Assembly: GCA_030410095.1 (NCBI GenBank)
Contig: JAUFRC010000002.1
Span: 18,501 to 82,500 of the forward strand
Reading direction: 5' to 3'
DNA: 64,000 nucleotides
From: Paracoccus cavernae
Lineage (GTDB): Bacteria; Pseudomonadota; Alphaproteobacteria; Rhodobacterales; Rhodobacteraceae
The notes beneath the pieces were generated by a model that had not been told where the DNA came from, searched no databases, and worked only from the letters and a program-made list of their open reading frames with translations. A program made the position numbers and the translations under genes. Below, in pieces: positions 38,898 to 49,371 of this stretch (positions within the stretch are counted from its first letter, which is position 1; the number at the start of each line of letters is the position of its first letter).

Positions 38898-38927
38898 GTC
38901 CAGAAAAAACCGTGCTGTTCGCAAATT
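38898..38927 (-). promoter_or_regulatory. Shared ~30-bp upstream motif, copy 2
   Basis: GTCCAGAAAAAAC, three differing bases, then GCTGTTCGCAAA and TT. It matches 36704-36735 at 27 of 30 positions by eye and has the same orientation relative to its gene. It lies about 68 bases upstream of the M24 peptidase start. Confidence 0.6.
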
Positions 38928-39080
38928 GATTTGGCTGGTTCGGCCGCTCATGGCGGCGTCAGCCATCAGAGGTTCCGGTCGGGGCGGTACGGGCGGGCGG
39001 TCGCCTCGATCAGCCGGAAAGCGCTGCGAGAACAGGAGGGCGGCATGATCACCCCAAGAACGTCCGCTATCCCGCACCGC

Positions 39081-39674
39081 CTAAACAGACCGAAGCGTCT
39101 CGACCTTGCCTTTGGGAAGATCGGTGACATCGGCATGAAAGCTGGCGGCGCGGCCTGCGGGTTGGTTGAGCAGCAAAAAGCACAGGTTGATGATGGGCTG
39201 CCAGCGCAGGGCCGCCTCGACCTTGGCGGGCTGGTAGGTGCCGCGCACCGCCAGCAGGTTCACAGTGCCGATCAGCGTATCATTGACCACCGCCGGAATG
39301 TTCAAACTGGATTCGTAGCCAAGATCGCGGATCTTCTCCCAATCGAAGAAAAGTTCCGCCACCCCCGCCAGATCGACCGAGGCCCAGTGCTGGCGCGGCT
39401 TGACCACGCGCTCGAAATAAGGCCCCGGCACAAGGGCTTTGAAATTGCCGACCGGATAGGCCGCGCGATCCTCGGAAAAGACGCGGCACGAGGTCATGTC
39501 GTCGAAATCATAGACGAGCGCGGTCAGCAGGCCGCAATCGGCATCCCGCGCCAGCCCCTCGCGCAGATAGGCGAAAAGATTGACGGCGGCATCCGCGCCG
39601 GCCAGCAGTTGCGCGACTTGGGCGCGGTCATAGGGGTTTGCATCATTTGCTCTCGGCTCAAGGTCATTGGGCAT
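39081..39674 (-). CDS. GAF-like domain protein
   Basis: 197 residues starting MPNDLEPRANDANPYDRAQV. The middle DCGLLTALVYDFDDMTSCRV and YESSLNIPAVVNDTLIGTVN, with LLAVRGTYQPAKV, have the beta-sheet pattern of a small-molecule-binding GAF domain. No output domain is attached, so it may be a metabolite sensor or, less likely, a degrading enzyme. Its start overlaps the end of the fused ABC ATPase gene by 11 bases, so it belongs to the dipeptide importer operon. Intact. Confidence 0.6.
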   Translation of the reverse strand: MPNDLEPRANDANPYDRAQVAQLLAGADAAVNLFAYLREGLARDADCGLLTALVYDFDDMTSCRVFSEDRAAYPVGNFKALVPGPYFERVVKPRQHWASVDLAGVAELFFDWEKIRDLGYESSLNIPAVVNDTLIGTVNLLAVRGTYQPAKVEAALRWQPIINLCFLLLNQPAGRAASFHADVTDLPKGKVETLRSV

Positions 39675-41457
39675 CCGCCATGACGAAATGTCCGGCCGAG
39701 ACCTCGTCGTAATGGCGCAGCGGCGGCTGGTAATCGACATGGCGCAGCGGGCTGCGGATATCGCTGGTATCCATCCGCCCCTGACACGGCGCAGCGTCGG
39801 ATCGGGGATCGGGACCGCATCGATCAGGCGGCGGGTATAGGGATGGCGCGGGTTGTTGAAGATTTCAGCGCGCGGGCCGATCTCAACAATCTCGCCCGAA
39901 TACATCACCGCAACCCTGTGGCTGACTCGCTCGACCACGGCCATATCATGGCTGATGAAAAGATAAGAGAGGCGCTTGCGCTCTTGCAGGTCCAGCATCA
40001 GGTTCAGCACCTGCGCCTTGATCGAGACATCCAGCGCCGAGACGCTTTCATCGGCGATGATCAGCTTCGGCTCGAGCGTCAGGGCGCGGGCGATGCAGAC
40101 CCTTTGGCGCTGCCCGCCCGAAAATTCATGGGGATAGCGGTCGGCCATTTCGCCGCTAAGACCCACCTCTTCGAGCAGGGCGCGGGCGCGCGCCATGGCC
40201 TCGCGGGGGTGCAGACCTTGTGGATCAGCAAGGGCTCGGCAATCGCGGCCCCGACCTTGCGGCGCGGGTTGAGCGAGGCATAGGGATCTTGAAAGATCAT
40301 CTGGATCGAGCGGCGCAGCGCTTGCAGATCAACGCCCGCGCCCAGGATCTCTTGGCCCTGCAAACGGACCGAGCCCGCTTGCGTATGCACCATGCGCATC
40401 AGCGCCCGACCGGTGGTGGACTTGCCGCAACCGGATCGCCCACCAGCGCCAAGGTCTCGCCGTGGTTCAGATCGAAGCTGACGTTTTCGATGGCATGAAC
40501 ACGCGCGACCGCGCGGCGGCGCAGACCGCCCCGAATGTCGAAACGCGTGACCAGATTGCGCACCTGCAAGACCGGCTCGGGGCCGACCGTGTCGATGGTG
40601 GGCGCGGCCGGTGCGGCCAGGCCGGTCATGGCATCGACCAGATCAAAGCGCTTGGGCCGCGTCGTCGCGCCCATCTTGCCCAAAGCCGGAACCGCCGCCA
40701 AAAGCGCGCGGGTATAGGGCTGCCGGGGCGCGGCAAAAAGCGGATCGGTCGCGCCGGTTTCCACGATATCGCCGCGATACATCACCGTCACACGATCCGC
40801 GATCTCGGCCACGACCCCCATATCATGGGTGATGAACAAGACCGCCATATCCTCTTCTTGTTGCAACTCCTTGATCAGCTGGGTGATCTGGGCCTGAATG
40901 GTCACATCCAGCGCGGTCGTCGGCTCGTCCGCGATCAACAGCTTGGGACGACAGGCCAGCGCCACCGCGATCATCACCCGCTGCCGCATCCCCCCGACAG
41001 CAAATGCGGATAATCATCGGCGCGCCTGCTGGCGGCGGGGATGCGCACTTTCTCCAACAGCTGCAGCGTTTCCTTGCGCGCCGCCGAGGCCGAAAGGCCG
41101 CGATGGATCATCAGGGCCTCGTCGATCTGATCGCCAATCGTCATCACCGGATTGAGCGAGGTCATCGGCTCTTGAAAGATCATGGCGATGCGGTTGCCGC
41201 GGATCTGCTGCATCTGGGTCTCGGGCAGGGTCAAAGATCCCAGCCCTCGAACAGGATCCGGCCCTGATGACGCGCCAGACCCGGCTGCAACAGCCGCATG
41301 ATCGACATGGCCGTGACGCTTTTCCCGAACCCGACTCGCCGACGACCGCCAAGGTCTCGCCCGCATCAATCGAGAAGCTGACATTGCGCACGACCGGTTT
41401 CCAGCCGTCGTCGCCCCGAAAAGAGGTCGTCAGATTGTCAAGTTCCAGAACAGCCAT
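39664..41457 (-). CDS. Fused double ABC ATPase for dipeptide/oligopeptide import (GsiA/DppD-DppF type; many frameshifts)
   Basis: One continuous coding region of about 598 residues, once six or so single-base losses are restored (near 41325, 41245, 40990, 40430, 40210 and 39785). Domain 1: AVVGESGSGK, MIFQEPMTSLNPVMTIG, LLIADEPTTALDVTIQ, VLFITHDMGVVAEI. Domain 2: QMIFQDPYASLNPRRKVG, FSGGQRQRVCIARAL, LIIADESVSALDVSIKA, LFISHDMAVVERVSHR. The linker includes VLQVRNLVTRFDIRGG. Such fused ATPases power Dpp/Opp/Gsi-type importers; the permeases and binding protein lie upstream. Confidence 0.83.
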
Positions 41458-41469
41458 CACGATCTCCGG

Positions 41470-42697
41470 TTAGCTTAGCTGATTTTTCGCAAAGCGCCCG
41501 CGCGCCATGATCACGGGCATCTTTGCGCCGTTTGCGGCAAGACAAAGGATGTCCTCCAGCGGATTGCCGTCGACGACGATCAGATCGGCGCACAGACCCG
41601 CTTCGATCCTGCCGGTTTCAGCGTCAAGGCCGCACAGCTTTGCGCCGATGACGGTGGCCGAGCGGATGATCTCGGCCGGGGTCAGAACCTTTGCCAAAAG
41701 CTCGAATTCCATGCCGTGATATTTGCGCAGATCCCCCAGCAAATCCGAGCCGAAAGCCATCAAAAGGCCCGCATCGCGCATCACCTGCAGCGATTTCAGC
41801 CCGCCCTGACGCACGACCTCGATCTTGGCAAATTCGGCGGGGCCCAGCCCCAAGGCCTCGCCCTCGATCGCCAGCGCATCATAGGCAACCAGCGTCGGCA
41901 CCGCGATACAGCCCTGCGCGGCGGCAAGGGCTGCGGTCTCGGGCTCGATCAGGTTGCAATGTTCCAGCGAATGGACGCCCAGCTCGACGCAGCGCCGGAT
42001 CGCGCGGTCGGTATAGACATGGGCCGAGACATAAAGCCCCGCATTTTCCGCCTCTTCGACCATCGCAAGGATTTCATCGCGCGAATATTGGATCGAATGG
42101 ATCGGGTCATTGGGCGACGAGACCCCGCCATTGGCCATGACCTTGATGAATTTGGCCCCTCTTTGATCATGGTGCGGCAGGCGGCGCGGATATTGTCGAC
42201 CCCGTCCACGATCATCCCCATCGAGCCAAGGCGGTCCGACATCATATCGGGGCGCCCATCGGTGAGACCGCGCAGATCGGCATGCCCGCCCGTCGTGGTC
42301 AGGCCCTTGCCGCAAATGACCAGACGCGGCCCCGCGATCAGCCCCTCTTCGACGCCGCGCACAAGGCCAAGATCGGCCCCGCCCAGATCGCGCAACGTGG
42401 TGAAGCCGCGCTGAAGCGTCTCTTCCATCACCCGCGCCGAGCGCAGCGCGGAAAGCGAGGAAGGCGCGGTCACATTCGACCAAAGATCAAGGCTTTGCGC
42501 GGTGACATGGACATGGCAATCGATCAGGCCGGGCATCAGGGTCCGGCCCTGAAGATCGATGATGCGCGTGCCCGCCTCGCGCGGCAGCCCGTGCCGGTGG
42601 CGATGATACGTTCGCCCTCGACCAGCACTTCTTGCGTGCTCAGCGCGCCTGCGACCGGGTCAAGAACCCGGCCATTGGTGAAAAGGACGCGTTCCAT
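41470..42697 (-). CDS. Metal-dependent amidohydrolase (copy 2; two frameshifts)
   Basis: About 410 residues, clearly paralogous to 35388-36619. PGLIDCHVHVTAQSLD, FIKVMANGGVSSPNDPIHSI, LYVSAHVYTDRAIRR, HSLEHCNLIEPETAALA and MAFGSDLLGDLRKYH supply the same metal ligands. Base losses near 42594 and in a G-run near 42165. Its start overlaps the AstE-like gene stop by one base. Probably hydrolyses the imported peptide or acyl-amide. Confidence 0.85.
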
Positions 42698-43639
42698 CAA
42701 TCGGTGGCCCCGTCCATATTGCCGACCATGAAGCCGTAATCGCCTGCATTGACCAGATTGCGCGTCAGATGCTGCATGATCATCACGCCGTTCTTGAAGG
42801 GCGATTTGATTTCTTCGAGCACCTCGAACGTATAGGGCGAGACGACCCGCCCCAGCAACTGATCGCCCGAGATCATCTCGCCATTTGCGGGGCACAGGGG
42901 TTCAAGCCAGCCACCGCGGGTCGGGCGGATACCGGCCAGCTCGGTCACGACGATCTGTTTGGAATTGGGCGCAACCTCGCCCTCAATGACGCCGCGCACG
43001 CGCAGCATGTTCAAGATCCCGTCCAGCGTGCGCTGGCAATATGGCCCCTGATCGACAATGCCGCCGCCCAGTTCGATCACGATCGAGGAAATGCCGCGGG
43101 TCTCGATGGTCACGGCCTTGGTCGTGCCCGCAAAAACCGTGCCCTGCTTGTCGGTGACGGGGCGATAAAGCAGCGTCGAGCCAAAGGCGCGCGACAGCTC
43201 TTCGTCGTTCTCGATATAGACGTAATCGACGGTCGGGCGGTCTGTGCCCGAATGCAGGTCGATATGGACATCGATCTTATTAAAGAATTCCTGCACCAAA
43301 GCATGGGCCAATTGCTGGCTATAGGTGCCGTTGGGATTGCCGGGGAACTGGCGGTTCAGGTCCAGCTCGTCGATCGTCGAGAAGCGGTGATTGACCGCGA
43401 AAGCATAGGGGTTCACCACCGGCAGCAAGATGATGCGGCCCTTCAGCGGCATGTCCTTGAGCACGCGGTAAAGGTCCAGGATGACCTGCGAGCCGGTATT
43501 TTCGTTGCCGTGGATCGCGGCCGAGATGCCGATGGTCGGGCCGTCGCTTTCCCCACCAGCTCGTGCATGATCAGCGTGGCATCATTGCCATCGGCCATGG
43601 TGGTGAATTTCGGGCGCAGGATATTGATGGTTTTACCAT
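42697..43639 (-). CDS. AstE/aspartoacylase-like zinc deacylase (two frameshifts)
   Basis: About 315 residues of the M14-related succinylglutamate desuccinylase/aspartoacylase family. After repair the N-terminus reads MVKTINILRPKFTTMADG and HELVGESDGPTIGISAAIHG; zinc ligands are in AIHGNEN (H, E) and VHIDLHSGTDRP (H). VIELGGGIVDQ and the C-terminal barrel FEVLEEIKSPFKNG fit. One A is missing at the start (near 43633) and one G near 43550. Removes an acyl group from an amino acid or derivative. Confidence 0.8.
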
Positions 43640-43654
43640 GATGTCAGTCCTTTG

Positions 43655-44505
43655 TTATTTGGATTTGCTGCCGCCACGCGACAGTTGGCGGGGTCAAGCA
43701 CATCGCGCAGACCATCGCCGAGAAGGTTGAAGCCCAGCACCGTGACCATGATCGTCGACCCCGAGATGATCGACAGCCACGGCTCGTCGCGGATGAAGCG
43801 GGTGCCGTAAGACAGCGTCCAGCCCCAGGTCGGCGCCGGCGGCGGCAGGCCGAAGCCCAGAAAGCTGAGCGCGGATTCCGACAAGATCGCCGTCCCCAAC
43901 CCGATCGAGACGAGCACGATGATCGGACCAAGCGCATTGGGCAGGATCTCGCGAAACAGGATGCGCGCATGGCTGGCGCCGATGGATTGGGCGGCCTGCA
44001 CATAGACCTGCTCGCGCAAGACCAGCGTCGTGGCGCGCACCACCCGCGCATATTCCGTCCAGGCCACGACGATGATCGCGACCGAGACATTCATGATCCC
44101 GGGCCCCAGCGCCGCAACGATGGCCAGCGCCAGAACGATCGCGGGAAAGCCCAGAAAGATATCGGTGATCCGCATCAGGATCAGATCGACCCAGCCGCCG
44201 AAATAGCCCGCGATCAGCCCGACCGCGACGCCGATCAGCGCCGAAATCGTCACCGCCGTCAGCGCAATCGTCAGCGAGATCCGCGCCCCGAACACCAGCC
44301 GCGACCACAGATCACGCCCGAAATTGTCCGTGCCCAGCCAATGCTGCCAGCTTGGCCCGGAAAAGCGGTTGGTCATATCCATCTTCTCGATCGGATGGGT
44401 CGCGACCAGCGGTGCGAAAATCGCCAGCAAGATGATGGTGATCGTGATCAGCGCGCCGATCATCAACGAGGCATTGCGCAGTTTCTTTGGAACTCGGAAT
44501 GCCAT
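43655..44505 (-). CDS. ABC permease, DppC-like (frameshift at the 3' end)
   Basis: About 283 residues: MAFRVPKKLRNASLMIGALI, GTDNFGRDLWSRLVFGARIS, the conserved loop AAQSIGASHARILFREILPN and SALSFLGFGLPPPAPTWGW. One base is missing near 43692; restoring it ends the protein at LSRGGSKSK with a stop at 43655, instead of running into the next gene. Coupled with DppB by a TGATG overlap. Confidence 0.88.
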
Positions 44506-45484
44506 CAGCCCAGCCTCACGCGCGGGTCGACGACGGCGTAAAGCAGATCGACGACAAGATTGACCAAAGCGAAAATGATGGCGAAGGTCAGGACAATGCC
44601 TTGAATAAGCGGGAAATCACGCTGCGAGATTGCAGCGACCGTCAGCTGGCCAAGGCCCGGCCAAGCAAAGATCGTCTCGGTCATGACCGCGCCGCCCAAA
44701 AGCGCGCCAAAGCGCAGCCCGATCACCGACAAGACCGGCATCAGCGCGTTGCGCAGGGCGTGGCGATAGATCACCCGCGCCCGCGGCACGCCTTTGGCGG
44801 TGGCGGTGCGCACGAAATCCTCGCGCAGGATCTCCAGCATCGAGCTGCGCACCAGCCGCGAGATGATCGCCGCAGAATTCAGCGCCAAGGCCAAGGCAGG
44901 CAGCGCCAGATGGCCAAGGAATCCCACAAAACGCCGGGTTTACCGCCCAAAAGCGCCATGAGGGCCTCGGGCAAGGGCACGCCGCGCCCGATGGCGGGCA
45001 GCCAGCCCAGCTTGACCGAAAAGCCCAGCATCAGCAAAAGCCCCAGCCAGTAAACCGGCATCGAGACGCCAATCTGCGCAAACAGCATCGCCAGCGTATC
45101 GATCAGACTGCCCTGGCGGACCGCCGCAATCACCCCCAGCGTGACCCCGATCAGCGTGGCGATGATCAGCGCCACCACCGCCAGCTCGATCGTGGCCCCC
45201 AGCCGCTCGCCGATGACGGTGGCGACGGGCTGGTTTTGGAACCATGACTGGCCCATATCGCCGTGCAAAAGCGCCCAAGTGTAGTCCCAAAGTCGGACAT
45301 ACCACGGGTTATCAAGCCCCATCTGGCCGCGCAGCGTCGCAATCGCCTCGGGGGTGGCCTCCTGACCCAAAAGGACGGCGGCCGGATCGCCGGGGATGAT
45401 CAGCAGCAGCGCGAAGGTCACGACGACCATGCCCGCAGCCATCGGGATCATCAGCAGCAATCGTTGGATAAGATAGTTCAGCAT
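44505..45484 (-). CDS. ABC permease, DppB-like (one frameshift)
   Basis: About 326 residues: MLNYLIQRLLLMIPMAAGMV, VVTFALLLIIPGDPAAVLLG, then the loop LREDFVRTATAKGVPRARVI and LGGAVMTETIFAWPGLGQL, all standard for Dpp/Opp first permeases. A single base lost near 44928 separates LLGGKPGVLWDS from LGHLALPALALALN. Forms the membrane channel with the DppC-like protein. Confidence 0.87.
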
Positions 45485-45591
45485 GCGCCTTGCCCTCACG
45501 CAATCCGAGGAGGTCATGCGAAAGCCGCCCTCGCCGCGCCCTTGCCGCGTCAGGGCAGGACCGTCAGATCGGCTTTCGCAAAGAAATGGGC

Positions 45592-45611
45592 GGGTCCGGT
45601 TGACCGGACCC
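45592..45611 (-). terminator. Intercistronic hairpin after the DppA-like gene
   Basis: Arms GGGTCCGGT / ACCGGACCC separated by TG, between the DppA-like stop (45618) and the DppB-like start (45484). No T-run follows, so a processing/stability hairpin that raises binding-protein expression is likelier than a full terminator. Confidence 0.45.
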
Positions 45612-45617
45612 AAGGGG

Positions 45618-47147
45618 TCAGTCGTTCAGACCGATCAGGCCGCGCATATATCCGCGCGGGGTCGCCTGAACCGTGACGGGCAGATCCTTGGCGTGAAACA
45701 GCTGATAGCCCTGCGCCGAGACGATGTAATAGGGCAGATCCTGCGCCAGAATCTTGGCCGCACCCTGATAGGCCTCGGCCCTTTTGCCGCGGTCCAGATT
45801 TTCGCGGCCGGCATTCAGTAAGGCGTCAACCTCGGGGTTGGAATAGCCGCCCCAGTTGTTGCTGCCGCCGGTGGACAGGGTCGAGTAAAGCAGCCGGTCG
45901 GGATCAACGATATTGAGCCAGCCCAAAAGCGCGATCTGATGCTCGCCCTTTTGCACGTAATTTGTCGAGAAGGTCGCCCAATCATTGATCTTGGGCACGG
46001 CCTTGATACCGGCCGTCTCGAAGACCGCCTGCATATATTCCAGCGTCTGCACGCGGTTGGGGTCCTCGCTATGGGTGGCGATCACCACCTCAAGGGGCTT
46101 GCCGTCCTTATCCAAAATACCGTCGCTGTTGGTATCGCTCCAGCCCAGATCGTTGAAGGCCTTGACCGCGCCCTCGACATCGAAAGTCGGCTGCGAGATC
46201 GTGCTGTCATAGGCCCAAGACGAGGGCAGCAGCACCGAATGGGTGACCTCGTCGACGCCTTGATAGATGTCGCACACGATCGTGTCCTGATCGATCAACA
46301 TGCCGAAGGCGCGCCGCATCGCCGGATCCGAGAGCAGCGCATCCTTGGTGTTGAAGTTCACATAAGTGACCCCAAGCCCCGGCATGGCGACATTGCCAAA
46401 GCGCGCATCGGCGGCAAGGCGTTGAATATCCTGCGGCGAGAGCGGCGATTGAATCACGTCCAGATCGCCCGCCTCAAAAGCCTGCGCGCGGGCCGAGTTG
46501 TCGCCGATCACTTTCAGCGTCAGATCCGTGACCGTCGGCGCGCCGCGCCAGAATTTGTCATTGGCGGTCAGAACGATCTCGCTACCGCGCGACCATTTCA
46601 CCAGCTTCATCGGCCCCGCCCCGACCGGATTCAGCGCCAGATCGGTGCCGCTTTCGGCCAGTGCCTTGGGCATGATCCCCAGATCTAGATAGCTCAGAAG
46701 CGGGGCAAAGGGCGCCTCGAGCGTGAATTTCACCGTTCTCGCATCCAGCGCCTCGACCTTGGTGATGGGCGAGTAAAGCGCGCGCGAGGGCCGCCAATTC
46801 GGGATCGAGCAGCGATTGATAGGTAAAAACCACATCATCGGCGGTCAGGGGTGCGCCATCCGAAAAGACCAGCCCTCGCGCAGGTGGAAAATATAGGTGG
46901 TCGGGTCCGGCGTCTCCCAGCTTTCGGCCAGATCGGGCACCGGTTCCAGCGCGGGGGTCAGATGGACCAGCCCCGAATAGATCAGATCGGCCACGCGCGC
47001 GGCGGTCACATCGCGGGTCAGGCGCGGGTCAAGCGTTCCGGCATCCACATCCGATCCGACGGTAATGGCGGTCTGGGCAAGGGCCGTCTGGCCCTGAATG
47101 GCGGTGAAAGCCAAAGCAAGCGAGGCGGACAACAAAAGCTTCTTCAT
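45618..47147 (-). CDS. ABC peptide-type substrate-binding protein, SBP_bac_5 (DppA/OppA-like; two frameshifts)
   Basis: About 510 residues. Signal peptide MKKLLLSASLALAFTAIQG; then GSDVDAGTLDPRLTRDVTA, DLAESWETPDPTTYIFHLRE, after repair GAPLTADDVVFTYQSLLDPE, and later VGAGPMKLVKWSRGSEIVL, VTYVNFNTKDALLSDPAMRR and GWLNIVDPDRLLYSTL. Base losses near 46865 and 46790. Binds the transported peptide or peptide-like ligand. First structural gene after the regulator. Confidence 0.87.
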
Positions 47148-47198
47148 GAACGCGGTCCTTTTGGCAGGAATGAGCGAGGCAGGGGCAGCGGGGTGGCG

Positions 47199-48183
47199 TT
47201 AGGGTGACTCAGGCAGATCCAGCCGGATCTGGGCCAGTTTCGGCGCGAGGATCGTATCCAGCCCTCCGGGATCGGGCGCATGGCGGAACTCGAAACATGG
47301 GGTCGAGGGGCGCACCATCGCCGCGATATGATCGGCGCCGGTCGCATAGATCACGGCATCGCTTTCGGCGATATCGGCGGCCAGCGTCTCGGACGAGGAC
47401 CAGGTGACGTTGATCGCGCTGACATGGGGCAAATTCGCGTATGCTCGGCCGCATGATCGCGATGTAATCCTTGAGATAGGTCACGCCCAGAACCTTGGCG
47501 CGCGGGTCCAGTCCGGCCAGCTCTTGACGGGTCTTTTGCGAGGGGATCAGGCGCAGGCCGAGGACCTGCTCGCTCTGGGTCAGGCGACGGGCATCCGCCT
47601 CGCGATGGGCGAAGGTCAGGATCAGATCCGCGTCGCGGCAGGCTTGCAATGCGGGGCCAGGTTGGCTGATTTCATCGAAGGTCAGCAAGGTAACATCGTC
47701 GCCCGGCGCCAGATAGGGCTGGATCTGGCGGACGTAATCGCTGCCCGCCTCGGGAAAAATGCAGATAAAGGCGATTTTCAGCGCGCGGTGGCTGAGCTGC
47801 ATCGCCGATTGGGCATTGATCATCGACACTAGCGCCATGGTCGACAGATTGATCTCGGCCGCGCGCTGAAGCAGTCGCGCGATATCCTCATGCAAAAGCG
47901 CCATCGCCGAGGGCTTCGAGCCTTCGATCACCGGCGGGCGAGCGGCATAGGCCCCGCTGCCCTGACGCATCTCGATCAGGCCGCTGTCGCGCAGCTGGTG
48001 ATAGACCTGCACCACCGTCATCGGCGCAATCCCCAGATCCGCCGCCAGCTTGCGCACCGAAGGCAGCCGCTCGCCATAAGCAAAGCCGCCAAAGGCCAGC
48101 ATATAGCTGAGCAACCCGTGCAGCTGCGTACCGACCGGAACGGGAAGGTTTTTATCAATGCTATGGGCGTCGAGTGTGAACAT
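47199..48183 (-). CDS. GntR-family regulator with sugar/solute-binding-like effector domain (one frameshift)
   Basis: About 328 residues. N-terminal HTH: GERLPSVRKLAADLGIAPMT, VVQVYHQLRDSGLIEMRQGS. The C-terminal part (FICIFPEAGSDYVRQIQPYL) looks like a periplasmic-binding-type or UTRA-unrelated effector domain. One C missing near 47430; restoring it joins IREFAP to HVSAINVTWSSSETL and ends RLDLPESP. Lies 51 bases upstream of the DppA-like gene and divergent from the aldo/keto reductase, so it probably controls both. Confidence 0.82.
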
Positions 48184-48184
48184 G

Positions 48185-48204
48185 TGTTCTAGTCGAATAT
48201 AACA
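48185..48204. promoter_or_regulatory. Candidate GntR operator
   Basis: TGTTCTA-GTCGAA-TATAACA: 7-base arms with one mismatch, lying immediately before the GntR start and inside the divergent promoter region. Placement suggests autoregulation; the sequence alone is weak support. Confidence 0.35.
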
Positions 48205-48406
48205 TCGCTGCGCTGGCAAGCACTTTCTTCAGCTCTGGTGATTTTTGGTCAAAGTCTAAGAGAAAAGTCGTAATTGTGCGCTATTTCAGCTGATTATGGT
48301 TACACTTTGATCCTTTTTGGGGCCTCTTGGCTAAATCGGATTGCTCGATCACCGAAATGCCGCGATCCGGGCGATCATATTCAGATCAAACTCAAACGGT
48401 GTTATT

Positions 48407-49371
48407 ATGGACTATGTCAATTTGGGGCGGACCGGGCTGAAGGTCTCGCGGTTGTCATTGGGCTGCATGACCTTCGGCTCGCCCAGCTGGGCACCCTGGG
48501 TGCTGGGCGCGGACGACGCGCATCCGATCATCCTCAAGGCATTGGATCTGGGGATAAATTTCTTCGACACTGCCGATATGTATTCGGGCGGCGCCAGCGA
48601 AGAGGTGCTGGGCGCGGCGCTGGCCCATGTGCCGCGCCACAAACTGGTGCTGGCCTCCAAACTCTATAACCCGATGAGCGCCGATCCCAATGATCGCGGC
48701 CTCTCGCGCAAGCATATCTTCTCGGCGGTTGATGCCAGCCTCAAGCGCTTGGGCACGGATTACATCGACCTTTATCAGCTGCACCGCTTCGATTACGAAA
48801 CCCCGCTTGAAGAAACGCTGGATGCGCTCAATGATGTCGTGCGTGCGGGCAAGGTGCGCTATCTGGGCGCCTCGTCGATGTTTGCCTGGCAGTTCATGAA
48901 GGCGCTGGGGATGCAGCGCGCCAATGGCTGGGCGCCTTTCGTGTCGATGCAGCCCCATTACAACCTGATCTACCGCGAGGAAGAGCGCGAGATGCTGCCG
49001 ATGTGCCGCAGCGAGGGCATAGGCGTCATCCCCTGGAGCCCCCTTGCCCGTGGCCGTCTGGCCGGTCGCTCGGGCACCACGCGCGATCAGACCGACAAGA
49101 CCGCGAACGCGCTTTACGACCGCAGCGCCGCCCAGGACGATGCCGTGGCCGATGCCGTGCGCAAGGTCGCCGCGCGCCACGGCGTGCCGATGGCGCAGAT
49201 CGCCTATGCCTGGGTCGCCAGCCGCCCCGGCATCACCGCGCCGATCGTGGGCATTTCCAAGCTGCACCAATTCGATGATGCCATTGCCGCGCTGGATATT
49301 CGCCTGAGCGAGGAAGATGTCGCCCAGATGGAGGCCCCTATCACGCCAAAGCCGTCGCGGGGCATGTGTGA
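48407..49371 (+). CDS. Aldo/keto reductase (frameshift near the 3' end)
   Basis: About 322 residues: MDYVNLGRTGLKVSRLSLGC, INFFDTADMYSGGASEEVLG (Asp and Tyr of the tetrad), VLASKLYNP (Lys), DYIDLYQLHRFD (His), VIPWSPLARGRLAG. One C missing near 49338: restored, the end is EAPYHAKAVAGHV with a stop at 49369-49371 overlapping the next ATG (TGATG). NADPH-dependent carbonyl reductase; substrate unknown. Divergent from the peptide-import operon. Confidence 0.87.
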
